Positions 1 through 9,000 of a DNA stretch of 58,482 nucleotides are shown in pieces. This stretch comes from an uncultured Lachnospiraceae bacterium. GTDB taxonomy: Bacteria > Bacillota > Clostridia > Lachnospirales > Lachnospiraceae. The position numbers were made by a program, and so were the translations under genes. The notes under the pieces were generated by a model, which was given only the letters and a program-made list of their open reading frames with translations, searched no databases and was not told the origin of the DNA. The number at the start of each line of letters is the position of its first letter. Position 1 is the stretch's first letter. The stretch covers positions 1 to 58,482 of the forward strand of contig CATKXR010000025.1 of NCBI GenBank assembly GCA_949840805.1. Direction: 5' to 3'.

Positions 1-623
<623 letters not shown>

Positions 624-683
624 GGCAGAAGGGATATAATTTCGAAGAACACGTTGTCATTATATTTTTTTGATACTTTCTAT

Positions 684-723
684 AAAAAGCCCAGGCGCCG
701 CATGGCGTCTCGGGGCTTTTTTT
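684..723 (+). terminator. Rho-independent terminator after the collagen-like gene
   Basis: A GC-rich stem (AGGCGCC with GGCGTCT, loop GCAT) is extended by AAAGCCC against GGGGCTTT with one bulged base. A run of seven T follows. It lies 60 bp after the stop codon. Confidence 0.85.
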
Positions 724-745
724 AAAATTTCAGGACGGTTTTTTG

Positions 746-774
746 TTGAATATCCCAATACGATTTTATATAAT
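746..774 (+). promoter_or_regulatory. Sigma-A promoter of the cyclase-like gene
   Basis: TTGAAT (746-751) and a perfect TATAAT (769-774) are separated by 17 bp. They sit between the preceding terminator and the start codon at 845. GGAGG at 829-833 is the ribosome binding site. Confidence 0.65.
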
Positions 775-844
775 GAAAAAAACTGTGAATAAAGGAAGTT
801 TACGGGCAAGGCAGACAAAAAAGTAACCGGAGGCTTTAAACAAA

Positions 845-3556
845 ATGAAAAATACACAGGAAAATCAACAAAATACAATCCGATATCATTTCCGGCGGGA
901 TGCGGAGAAGAAAAAGCATCTGTTTTTGTATTTCGGTATTTGGCTGCTCCTGTTCTTTGGAGTGATTTTTTGTATAAACCGATATATTTCCCGGTCTTTA
1001 GAAGAAAGCACAGGGATTTCAGATGCCTTTTCGGCCTGTTTTCTGGTCAGCCTGTTTTCTGATTCTCCCAATTACCTGATTCAAATAGAAGCAGCGGGGG
1101 GAAATAAATACTGGATGGATATCTCAGGACTGGCGGAGGGTGAGGGGGATTATGAGCTTTCGATGATGCAGCCGGATGGCCAGGGAAATGTTTTTCTAAC
1201 GATGGATGTTTACCAGAAGGATGAGAAGAGCCGTACGGAACTATGGATCTGCAATCCGAAGGAAAAACGGTGCAGGAAGCCGTTTTTCTATGAATATAAA
1301 GAGGACTCTTGCCAGGAAACATGCTTTTTTCCCAGCAGCGGGAGGATCCTGGAAGTGGTATTTTCCCCTTCCTCTGATGAGGAAAACCAGAGAACGGAAA
1401 AGGAAGAACAGGTTTTCCGGTTTCTTCTGTCAGAAGAGGAGCCGGAGAAAAGGACTGCCCTGCCTGATCTTTGGATGACTCTTAATACTACTATGGAATA
1501 TTATGTGACAGAAGACCAGGGAATTTGGTATATGGACCGTTACGGAAACGGCTATCACTGTGGAGAAGATGGAGAGAACCGTATTATTTTTAAAAATGAC
1601 GGTTCCCTGATCACAACCCATAATATTGAAATGTACCCAAACAGGAACGGGTTTTACTTTTATAATGTGGACAGCCAGAAGGATTACCGGGTAAACCAGG
1701 ACGGCGTCCTGGAAGAGTTGTCCCGTCCGGAACTGCAGGCTCTTCGAAAAGAGGGATGGCAGATGGATGTGGTTTACTGGGATGAACAGGATCGGGCGGC
1801 GGCTGCCCTGATCAGGGAGGATGGGCCGGGGAAGATGGCCATTCTGGTTCCCGGGAAGGAGACGGTTTTCATTTCTCCGGACAGCCTGCCTTTGGGTATG
1901 TGGCTTAAGCTTGGGATTCCCTTGGGCATCTTAGCGGCGCTGCTCGCTGCAGGGATTCTGGGCTTCGTCCTGGCAGTGGTAAAATGGCATCACAGGGCAG
2001 CGGTGATTCCGGTCACTTTCCAGATAGCGTCTGCGGCCTTTTTCATTCTTTTGGCAGGTGGTTTTGCAGTCAGGACGCGCATCCAGTCTCTTTTTTATGA
2101 AAAACAGATGGAGGCGGAGAAAAAGGGGCTGATGCAGGCGGCATTTCTGGAGGCAGGGGAGACAGATGAGATATGTTTTATAAAAGAGCCGGTGGATGTA
2201 AATTATTTTGAAGACCGTATCGTCCAAAATGACAGGAAGAGCCAAAATGCCAGACTTTGTTATTATCAGGTGAAAGAGGAGGAAATATATCCGATCTTTG
2301 AATATAATGTCGTGACGACTCCTGCCAGGCTGCTGATTACGGAAAGCGAGTGGGAGCTGGTAAAGCAATGTGTAGAAAACAGGGAAATAGCTTGCGGGCT
2401 TTTCACAGATGAGCAAATCCCATATCTGGGGGCATACGCGCCTGTATTTTTAGAAAACGGAAAAGTGGCCGGCGTGGTATCTTACTGTCTGGATACCCGT
2501 GTGCCGAAAGAGCAGGCCAGGGTATCGGCCAGAAGGCTGAACCGGCAGATCTTTTTTTATCTGGTTGTGCTGTTAATGGCGGTAATGGCGCTGGTCCATC
2601 TGTCTCTTTGTCCCTTAAAACAGTTGAAGGGATTTTTAAAGTCCGTGGAGAAAAACGAACTGCCGGGGCATTTGCCGGTAAAGGGAAACAATGAAATCAC
2701 TTCCATGATTTCTGTCTTTAACCGGATGTCGGAAAATATCCGGGAATACATGGAACAGGTGCAGCAGCTAAGAAACCGATATGAACCGTTTGCCCCCAAA
2801 GAGCTGGTGGAATTTCTTGGGAAAATGGATATCCGTCAGGTGAGACCGGGGGACCAGGCTTTGCTCAGGGCGTCTCTTGCCCTCATCGATATGGCGGATT
2901 TTCAGGCTGTCAGGGAAAGCACGGGGGAGGAAGAGCTGTTTCGCCGGATCAACCAAAGCCTTCAGGTTATGATACCTATAGTAAAAGAAAAAGGGGGACA
3001 GATCTTGTCCTTTTATCAAGGCGGGATGACGGTTTTCTTTCCCGGACAAGGAACTGTGGCTGTGTCCTGCATGATGCAGATACTGGATGAATTAAAGAAC
3101 CGTGGCTGCGGGGTTTACCATGCAGGAATGGACTACCGGGAAATCAGGCTGGAGGTGGCGGGAAATGAAGAACGCATGGATTTTACCGTCGGCCAGGAAG
3201 AATGGCAGGAGGTAAAGGAAATGCAGAAATATTCCGCTACCCATGGTCTGGGCCTTATTGCCGGTTCAGGCCTGATTCGGAAAATGGAAGAAGAAGGAGA
3301 CCGGCGTTTGAACCGTTTCCTGGGAAAAGCGCCCCATTGGGAGGAAAAATCGGAGTTGTATGAGATTTTGCCGGAGGAAAACCAGGAACAGTTTCGGCTT
3401 TGCATGGAAACGGCAGAAGACTTTGAATGGGGAGTCAGAGCATACCTGCAGGGGAATTTTAGGGAAAGCCGGGAATGCTTTGCCAAAATTTTGCGAAAAA
3501 ACCGGTATGATAAGGCGGCGCAGATGTATTTTACTGCCTGTGACCAGAAGCTTTGA
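845..3556 (+). CDS. Membrane protein with HAMP-like linker, degenerate class III cyclase-like domain and C-terminal TPR-like tail
   Basis: The 903-residue protein has an N-terminal membrane segment (about 27-45), a roughly 300-residue extracellular part, two more membrane segments near 350-400, a second outer loop, and a fourth segment near 565-585 leading into a HAMP-like linker. Residues from about 645 (FAPKELVEFLGK, then RPGDQ) follow the layout of class III adenylate/guanylate cyclases of the type with a P-x-E-[FL]-[LV]-E-x-L lead-in. The first metal-binding Asp survives (LALIDMADF, residue 682). The segment that should read GDAIMALF reads QGGMTVFF, so the second Asp is replaced by Gly near 726. 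The last 50 residues resemble one or two TPR helices, common at the end of such cyclases. I infer a non-catalytic sensor or scaffold. The extracellular ligand is unknown. Confidence 0.7.
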   Translation: MKNTQENQQNTIRYHFRRDAEKKKHLFLYFGIWLLLFFGVIFCINRYISRSLEESTGISDAFSACFLVSLFSDSPNYLIQIEAAGGNKYWMDISGLAEGEGDYELSMMQPDGQGNVFLTMDVYQKDEKSRTELWICNPKEKRCRKPFFYEYKEDSCQETCFFPSSGRILEVVFSPSSDEENQRTEKEEQVFRFLLSEEEPEKRTALPDLWMTLNTTMEYYVTEDQGIWYMDRYGNGYHCGEDGENRIIFKNDGSLITTHNIEMYPNRNGFYFYNVDSQKDYRVNQDGVLEELSRPELQALRKEGWQMDVVYWDEQDRAAAALIREDGPGKMAILVPGKETVFISPDSLPLGMWLKLGIPLGILAALLAAGILGFVLAVVKWHHRAAVIPVTFQIASAAFFILLAGGFAVRTRIQSLFYEKQMEAEKKGLMQAAFLEAGETDEICFIKEPVDVNYFEDRIVQNDRKSQNARLCYYQVKEEEIYPIFEYNVVTTPARLLITESEWELVKQCVENREIACGLFTDEQIPYLGAYAPVFLENGKVAGVVSYCLDTRVPKEQARVSARRLNRQIFFYLVVLLMAVMALVHLSLCPLKQLKGFLKSVEKNELPGHLPVKGNNEITSMISVFNRMSENIREYMEQVQQLRNRYEPFAPKELVEFLGKMDIRQVRPGDQALLRASLALIDMADFQAVRESTGEEELFRRINQSLQVMIPIVKEKGGQILSFYQGGMTVFFPGQGTVAVSCMMQILDELKNRGCGVYHAGMDYREIRLEVAGNEERMDFTVGQEEWQEVKEMQKYSATHGLGLIAGSGLIRKMEEEGDRRLNRFLGKAPHWEEKSELYEILPEENQEQFRLCMETAEDFEWGVRAYLQGNFRESRECFAKILRKNRYDKAAQMYFTACDQKL

Positions 3557-3655
3557 GGAGGAAGGAAAGGGTATATGGCGGAAATGAAGTGGAATAAGTA
3601 GTATTTAAGATAAAAATAGTTTTAACCTGGATAGAAAATTAAATTTGGGAACACG

Positions 3656-3697
3656 AAAAAGTTTTTGCAAAATGTGTAGGTTTTGCAAAAACTTTTT
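3656..3697 (+). terminator. A/T-rich hairpin terminator, left copy of the long inverted repeat
   Basis: A 17-bp stem of A, T and a central GC (AAAAAGTTTTTGCAAAA with its complement) closes an 8-nt loop TGTGTAGG and runs into a T tract. It ends transcription from the cyclase-like gene about 100 bp upstream. Its right half is also the left arm of the 28-bp inverted repeat described next. Confidence 0.6.
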
Positions 3698-3825
3698 TAT
3701 TAGCAGATTCTCATCTACTCTATCATATTATCGTCAGTATTTCAAGAAAGATTAGTATTTTTTCGTGTATTTTTACCTGTCTTTTATTGGAATTTGTTTT
3801 TTGCAAAACCTACACATTTTGCAAA
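3664..3825. repeat. 28-bp perfect inverted repeat (3664-3691 and 3798-3825) with 106-bp spacer
   Basis: Both arms contain the core TTGCAAAA-TGTGTAGG-TTTTGCAA, which is itself a dyad with an 8-nt centre. The arms are exact reverse complements over 28 bp. The 106-bp spacer is AT-rich and holds no gene. The right arm ends 21 bp before the likely start codon of the TnpB-like gene. It could be a pair of operators, the terminal repeats of a small non-autonomous element, or an attenuator; the sequence does not decide between these. Confidence 0.75.
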
Positions 3826-3846
3826 TATTGCCAGAAAGAAGGGAAA

Positions 3847-5166
3847 ATGCCCCGCGAAACCATCTGTAAAACCGTTCACCAGTACAATCGGGAAGCCCTG
3901 CCGGAAGAAGATATGAGGAAGCTGCAGGAGATCGCAGAAGACTGCCGCCAGGTGAAGAATTATGTCTATACCCGATATGGCGGTGTGGGAAGCCTGTCTA
4001 AGCTGTACCCCGGCTATACGATCCAGAATGAGATGACGAAAAGCGGCCTGAGGGAGCGGCTGAACCTGCCGTCCGTATATTTTTATCTGGCCATATTTGA
4101 CGCCATGGGGGATATCCGGTGTCAATGGAGCAGGACCAAGGGAAAGATCCAGGAGCTGGTCGGTAAAAACGAAGGCTTTACCCAGGAAGAGAAGCATTAC
4201 CTTCGTTTTCTCCTGAAAGTAGGCAATGCCTTTGAGGCTGTACTCTGTGAAAAACCTGTAAAGCTGCCAAAGCAGATGCAGGAATCCTACGAGGAACTAT
4301 CAGCCCGGATAGACAGGGAGAAAATGGATCGTTATCTGCGTCGCCAGGTAAGGAAATGCCATGTCAAACAGCATACCAGAACCGCGTCAGGTTTTGCCCT
4401 GTCAGAAAAAGCATACCGGTACGGGGAACAGGGAATCTATGTGGCCACCAAAGAAAAACGGAAACGGATATTTATCCCCCTGACGGACCATAACCAGTAC
4501 AAACGGCAGATATATATCAAGCTGTATCCTGATAAACGCGGAATCGAGATCAAAGTGCCGGTGGATGTGGCAGTCCGTTACCATGAGGACTATACGAGCC
4601 AGGTAGGGATTTCCACAGGCTTTTTCACTATGCTGACTACGGATCAGGGAAATAGTTATGGGGGTGAGCTGGGGACATACCAGACAGATTATGTGGAGTG
4701 GGTGAAGGAGCAGAACAGGAGCTACAGCCGGAATCGGGACAGCAACCCGGGGAGAAAGAAGTACAATGCAAAAAAAAGGCGTTTGACAGAACGGCTCCAC
4801 AGCTACATTAACCATGAGCTGAACCGGTTCCTTCAGACAGAAAAGCCCCGGGTGGTATACATGGCAAGGCTGCCCAAACCTCGGGCAGGCGGCTTCGATA
4901 AGAAGATCAACCATTCCATTTCTCAGTGGCAGAGGGGCTATATCCGGAAGCAGCTTGCTTTAAAATGCAGGGAGCAGTCGGTAGAGCTGGTGGAAGTGAT
5001 GGGAAAGGGAATCAGCATTGAGTGCAGCAGGTGCGGGGCAGCCGGAAAAAAAACGGAAGGGTATTTTACCTGCCCCGTGTGCGGGTTTCATTCCGAAGAA
5101 AAGACAAATACGGCCCTTAATGTAAAAAAGCGGGGGCAGAGCGGAGAAACCTTGTACAGGTCATAA
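3847..5166 (+). CDS. TnpB-family protein with all three RuvC catalytic residues lost (TldR-like)
   Basis: The 439-residue protein follows the TnpB (IS605 OrfB) plan: an N-terminal helical/wedge region, a RuvC-like fold, and a zinc ribbon CxxC (393, 396) and CxxC (409, 412). The three acidic RuvC residues are replaced. RuvC-I reads VGISTG instead of GIDxG (Ser256). RuvC-II reads VVYMARL instead of xxxEDL (Ala340). RuvC-III reads EKTNTALNV instead of DxNAAxNI (Lys419). The frame is intact and the zinc ligands are kept, so this looks selected rather than decayed. Nuclease-dead TnpB homologues (TldR) are known RNA-guided transcription repressors. I chose ATG 3847, which has an AAGGG ribosome site; a TTG at 3787 would translate the inverted repeat. 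No TnpA gene adjoins it. Repressor function is inference. Confidence 0.75.
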   Translation: MPRETICKTVHQYNREALPEEDMRKLQEIAEDCRQVKNYVYTRYGGVGSLSKLYPGYTIQNEMTKSGLRERLNLPSVYFYLAIFDAMGDIRCQWSRTKGKIQELVGKNEGFTQEEKHYLRFLLKVGNAFEAVLCEKPVKLPKQMQESYEELSARIDREKMDRYLRRQVRKCHVKQHTRTASGFALSEKAYRYGEQGIYVATKEKRKRIFIPLTDHNQYKRQIYIKLYPDKRGIEIKVPVDVAVRYHEDYTSQVGISTGFFTMLTTDQGNSYGGELGTYQTDYVEWVKEQNRSYSRNRDSNPGRKKYNAKKRRLTERLHSYINHELNRFLQTEKPRVVYMARLPKPRAGGFDKKINHSISQWQRGYIRKQLALKCREQSVELVEVMGKGISIECSRCGAAGKKTEGYFTCPVCGFHSEEKTNTALNVKKRGQSGETLYRS

Positions 5167-5437
5167 GGTCAGCCATTTAGATAAATAACGGCGATGAGCC
5201 GGGATTTCACCGTAAGGACTAAAAGGCGGGTCCATGATAAGGCAGACGGATGTCTGCGATAGAAAAAAGATTTTACGGCATTAGAAGGCAGGCAGGGTTC
5301 TCCCCACAGGCCTGCGGATTGGGTATGCCAGGACCCTGCGAACATAGACTGCCGGAGGCAGGGCATGACGTAGCAGGGAGCGAAGCGGAGGATCTCCGCA
5401 TTCCCCGGATGGGAACCAATATGTCTTATTATATTAT
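5167..5437 (+). ncRNA. Candidate guide RNA (omega-RNA-like scaffold plus guide-like tail) of the TnpB-like gene
   Basis: This 3' flank has no convincing gene but many helices: GCAGAC/GTCTGC (5242-5247, 5252-5257), GCAGGGTTCT with AGGACCCTGC (5292-5301, 5330-5339), CTGCC/GGCAG (5349-5361), GCGGAG/CTCCGC (5385-5390, 5394-5399) and TTCCC/GGGAA (5401-5405, 5411-5415). TnpB omega-RNAs lie exactly here, and many end in such a small hairpin, a short GGGAAxCAA-like end and then the guide. By that analogy the scaffold ends about 5417-5419, and the AT-rich stretch to about 5437 would be the guide. The boundaries and the RNA itself are inferred, not shown. Confidence 0.5.
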
Positions 5438-5553
5438 GAAAAGGATCGAAGGGATCCGGAGAAGAGAAGGTTCTCTAGAAGACAAGAAATCAAGAAAAAC
5501 GGTAAAGTACAGTAAAGTAAAAAAGGCCGAAAAAGGGAGATCGCAGAAAAAGC

Positions 5554-6918
5554 ATGAAAAAGGAAGAGAAAAAACAGGCGGAAGGTTTTGTGAAGCTTCT
5601 GGAACGGATCCATACAGAGACGCGGAAAGTGCTGGAAGCAAAAAATAAGGCTGCTGCCCTGGAACTTCTGGAACAATGCCAGAGCGCCGCTATCAGCTTG
5701 GGGGAGATGATAGAAGAGCTGGAGGGAGAGGGGGTTGTCACAATCCCATTGATAGAAGAGTACTGTGAAATGGTTTATGAAATCTATGAGGAGGTCCGTC
5801 AAAACCCGGCGGTGAATGCAAACAGAATCCATAACTGTCTGGCAAGACAGATGATCCGGATAAGAAACAGTGTATGCCAGGATATCAGGATCCGGACAGA
5901 GGCGGTATTCCTTCCTTACAAGGCATCTATGTGGGATTCCTTAGAAAGCGTATGGAGGGCAGCCTGCGAGGATCCAGATTGTGACGCTTATGTGGTTCCG
6001 ATCCCTTATTATGACAGGAAGGCGGACGGAAGTTTTGGTGAGATGCATTATGAAGGAGGACTGTATGGGGCAGATGTGCCGGTGGTAGATTACAAGACAT
6101 ATGATTTTGAAACCCGGCGCCCGGATATGATTTTTATTCATAATCCATATGATGAATGTAATTTTGTCACCAGTGTGCTGCCTTATTTTTATTCCAAAAA
6201 TTTAAAGCAATTTACGGATAAGTTAGTTTATATACCATATTTTTTAATGGGCGAAATAGATCCGGATGATAAACAAACATTGGAAGGGATATCTCATTTT
6301 TGTGTGATTCCGGGGGTGATAAATGCAGACGTGGTGGTAGTGCAGTCGGAAAGTATGCGGAAAGCATATATCAATGTGCTGACCGGGTATTTCGGAAAGA
6401 GCAGCAAAAAGCGATGGGAGAGAAAAATCCTGGGATTGGGATCGCCGAAACTGGATAAGGTACGGGAAACACAAAAAGAAGAGCAGGAACTGCCGGAGGA
6501 ATGGATGAGGGTGATCCGGAAGGCGGACGGAAGCATGAAGAAGGTGATCCTATATAATACCAGTGTGACAGCGCTGCTGGAGAATGAAGAGAAGATGCTG
6601 GATAAGATCCGGGATACGCTCGGGATTTTTAGAGAGAACCGGGAAGAGGTGGCTCTTCTGTGGCGGCCTCATCCGCTGATCAGGGCGACAATCGAGTCAA
6701 TGAGGCCGCGGCTGTGGGAAGAGTACAGAAAGATTGCCGACCGGTACCGGGAGGAAGGATGGGGGATTTATGATGATTCGGCGGATCTGAACCGGGCCAT
6801 TGCAGTCTGCGACGGATATTACGGGGATGGGAGCAGCGTGGTGGAATTGTGTAAAGAGGCAGGAAAGCCGGTGATGATCCAGAATACAGAGATTATAGGG
6901 GATATGGCAGGGGGATAG
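5554..6918 (+). CDS. CDP-glycerol glycerophosphotransferase-like protein of the surface-glycan locus
   Basis: The 454-residue soluble protein starts with a roughly 100-residue helical segment. It then carries GT-B-like features: ADVVVVQSESMRKAY near 267, LLWRPHPL near 370, and YGDGSSVVELCKEAGKP near 427. These resemble the nucleotide-binding half of CDP-glycerol:poly(glycerophosphate) glycerophosphotransferases (TagF/TagB family) and related wall-polymer transferases. The donor and acceptor cannot be read from the sequence. The start at 5554 has only a distant GGGAG as ribosome site. The gene begins about 115 bp after the candidate guide RNA and is the first enzyme of the long plus-strand locus. 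It could equally be a sugar rather than a glycerol-phosphate transferase. Confidence 0.55.
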   Translation: MKKEEKKQAEGFVKLLERIHTETRKVLEAKNKAAALELLEQCQSAAISLGEMIEELEGEGVVTIPLIEEYCEMVYEIYEEVRQNPAVNANRIHNCLARQMIRIRNSVCQDIRIRTEAVFLPYKASMWDSLESVWRAACEDPDCDAYVVPIPYYDRKADGSFGEMHYEGGLYGADVPVVDYKTYDFETRRPDMIFIHNPYDECNFVTSVLPYFYSKNLKQFTDKLVYIPYFLMGEIDPDDKQTLEGISHFCVIPGVINADVVVVQSESMRKAYINVLTGYFGKSSKKRWERKILGLGSPKLDKVRETQKEEQELPEEWMRVIRKADGSMKKVILYNTSVTALLENEEKMLDKIRDTLGIFRENREEVALLWRPHPLIRATIESMRPRLWEEYRKIADRYREEGWGIYDDSADLNRAIAVCDGYYGDGSSVVELCKEAGKPVMIQNTEIIGDMAGG

Positions 6919-6930
6919 ACAGGTCATAAT

Positions 6931-6987
6931 TCTGTGGCGTCTGGTATTTTGCTATGCTGGCGCCCTATTTTGGCCAGAGGCCACAGA
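6931..6987 (+). promoter_or_regulatory. Structured intergenic RNA element
   Basis: TCTGTGGC (6931-6938) pairs with GCCACAGA (6980-6987), and after a G-G mismatch TCTGG pairs with CCAGA, giving a long stem. The loop contains GGCGCC. A clear T-run is lacking (ATTTATGATA follows), so a classical terminator is not certain. It could be an attenuator, an mRNA-stability hairpin or a weak terminator between 5554-6918 and the next gene. Confidence 0.4.
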
Positions 6988-7157
6988 TTTATGATACAAG
7001 GAAAAGAGAAAGACGGCAGGAAGGATTAAAGGAATAAAAATTCGGAGTAACAGGTATCAAGCATCTATGGCTTCTGTAGGAAAGGAGTCCATCCAGGGAA
7101 ATGTCTGTATGAAAGCCATAATGTTGATATACATACACTGCAGGGAGGTTTCGTGAA

Positions 7158-7685
7158 ATGTCAGAAGAAAAGAAAAATCAATCCAAAGGGAAAGGAGGTA
7201 AGGCAGCCCTTGCGGTATGCGTTGTAATCATTATCGTGCTGCTTGGCGTAACCATCTATTTGCTGGTCAGCAGGCAGAAGGAAGATGAGCCGGTGAATCG
7301 TAATATTGTGGTGAATGAAAACAATGTGGAAGAAGTGCTGGCGGAACTGGAGCAGAGGCAGCCGGTGCCGGTCGGTTACTATGAGACTATCATGAATTCC
7401 ACATGGAATTTTGCTACTGGAGATGCTGTTTCAGACAATGCATATGTGGAAAACGCAGAGGGAAATACGAATCCGGTTTATTTTGACGTTACACTAGCGG
7501 ACACGGGGGAGACGATCTACGAGTCGCCGATCCTGCCGGTGGGGAGCCATCTGGACAATATTAAATTGGATACCAGCCTGCCGGAAGGGACTTATGACAG
7601 TATTCTTACATACCACTTGCTGGATGAGGAGAACAGGAGCATAAGCACCCTGAAGGTGACGGTGACAATCAATATCGGCCAGTAA
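7158..7685 (+). CDS. Membrane-anchored extracellular protein, unknown function
   Basis: The 175-residue protein has a Lys/Gly-rich cytoplasmic tip, one membrane helix (about 20-41, AVCVVIIIVLLGVTIYLLV), a linker, and a beta-rich outer domain from about residue 65 to the end (YYETIMNSTWNFATGDA, then PVYFDVTL and TVTINIGQ). I do not recognise the family. It has no LPXTG sorting signal. AGGGAGG precedes the ATG, giving a firm start. The next gene, 67 bp downstream, encodes a secreted protein, so the two may form a surface pair in which this one is the membrane anchor or assembly partner. Confidence 0.55.
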   Translation: MSEEKKNQSKGKGGKAALAVCVVIIIVLLGVTIYLLVSRQKEDEPVNRNIVVNENNVEEVLAELEQRQPVPVGYYETIMNSTWNFATGDAVSDNAYVENAEGNTNPVYFDVTLADTGETIYESPILPVGSHLDNIKLDTSLPEGTYDSILTYHLLDEENRSISTLKVTVTINIGQ

Positions 7686-7752
7686 GTGTCCGGGAAACCG
7701 TATGTGTATGGAGCGCTTAAAACGTTTTATGAACAAAGAGGAGGAAACAAAG

Positions 7753-8796
7753 ATGTTCGATTACAGAAAAATATTGGCAGTATCCTTAATCGCATCCATG
7801 GTGATGGGAAGTTCTTCTGTAACGTTTGCGGAAGATAAGAAGGCGGAAGCCAGCGGATCAGGAAGCGTGGAGTATGTGGCGGAGGGAGATGTGTTTGATG
7901 TGATATTCCCGGTGGCTGCAGAAGGCACCTTTGACTATATTCTTGATCCTCAGGGACTGATTGCTGATACCAACAATGAAAAATATGCCGGCATGACTTT
8001 TGAGGCAAACCAGACATTATATTTTTTACGTGCATCTACTTCTAATGCTGCCAACAACTATATGCATAACAGCGATGAGATGAAAGTGGTGAATAAGAGC
8101 ACACAGGCAGTAGATGTGGCTGTAACGGCAAAGGTTGCGGCTGTGGACGGAATTGTTATGGCTACGGACAGCAATGCACTTGCAAGCGTTGACGACCAAC
8201 CACTGCTGTATCTGGCCGTATCAGGACAGGCGACAGGCGACGCATCAGCTGAGGAAACAGCAATTACCACAGACGGCGTTGCATTTACGAAATCCATTGC
8301 AGCAGACGAAAATGCATATGAGGTTAAATGGAATCCCACTAAGCAGCAGTATGAAATGGCTCTGACTGCGGCAGCCAGTGCGGATGGATATGCAGGCTTT
8401 AAATCTTACACCTTCCAGCTTACCGGCGCCTGCAATACATATTCCGGATGGTCAGCTTTAGAGGGCCAGGCGCCCCAGGTGGATCTGGTTTGGTCTGTGG
8501 ATGACTTTACAGAGAGTGGGCCGCAGATGATTTTAAGTACAGAAGGTTTAATTACAATTACCGGATTAACATCTGATAAGAATTATAAAGCATTAAATAT
8601 TACACATGATGGAGGAACAACAGAAGTAAAAGCAAATCTTACTTGGGATACCAGTGATTATAATAATACGACAGGTGGAGATTTGAAAATTCAGATGAAT
8701 AGTTCATGGACAACATGGTTGGCTGGGCAGAATGTAACACTTAAACTTACTTTGACAGATGATACTGAGGTTACAGCGACAGCAAAATTTAATTAG
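7753..8796 (+). CDS. Secreted beta-rich surface protein, unknown function
   Basis: I start the gene at ATG 7753 because GAGGAGG lies just upstream and a signal peptide follows directly (KILAVSLIASMVMGSSSVTFA, cleaved near residue 26). An upstream ATG at 7702 would bury the signal peptide. The mature part of about 320 residues is rich in Ala, Thr, Asp and Asn and looks like a beta-sandwich surface protein. It has no Cys pair of note, no LPXTG and no WxL motif that I can see. From about codon 255 (8515) onward the base composition drops sharply to AT-rich, matching the genes downstream, so the 3' end may be exchanged DNA. It probably works with the membrane protein upstream. Confidence 0.55.
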   Translation: MFDYRKILAVSLIASMVMGSSSVTFAEDKKAEASGSGSVEYVAEGDVFDVIFPVAAEGTFDYILDPQGLIADTNNEKYAGMTFEANQTLYFLRASTSNAANNYMHNSDEMKVVNKSTQAVDVAVTAKVAAVDGIVMATDSNALASVDDQPLLYLAVSGQATGDASAEETAITTDGVAFTKSIAADENAYEVKWNPTKQQYEMALTAAASADGYAGFKSYTFQLTGACNTYSGWSALEGQAPQVDLVWSVDDFTESGPQMILSTEGLITITGLTSDKNYKALNITHDGGTTEVKANLTWDTSDYNNTTGGDLKIQMNSSWTTWLAGQNVTLKLTLTDDTEVTATAKFN

Positions 8797-9000
8797 TACA
8801 GTGTTGTATGAATTTTGAAATGAATGATATTTAATATCTGTGTCAATTGTATATTTGTTAAGAAACATGTAGCAAAGTATAAGGTTAACTTTGAAGAATG
8901 TGCGAATGATGCAGATAGAAAGTGTTGTTTATCCGAGAGTGCAATAATGTGCTAGATTATTGAAAATAATCAAAGATTTTATAGTGGAACTAATACAATA

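Noticed and set aside
3787..3846. TTG-initiated N-terminal extension of the TnpB-like protein
   Set aside because: The 20 extra residues are translated from the right arm of the inverted repeat, and ATG 3847 has a better ribosome site.
5250..5648. Reading frame of 132 codons across the 3' flank of the TnpB-like gene
   Set aside because: It is very basic, has no ribosome site, crosses the folded guide-RNA candidate and overlaps the next gene out of frame.
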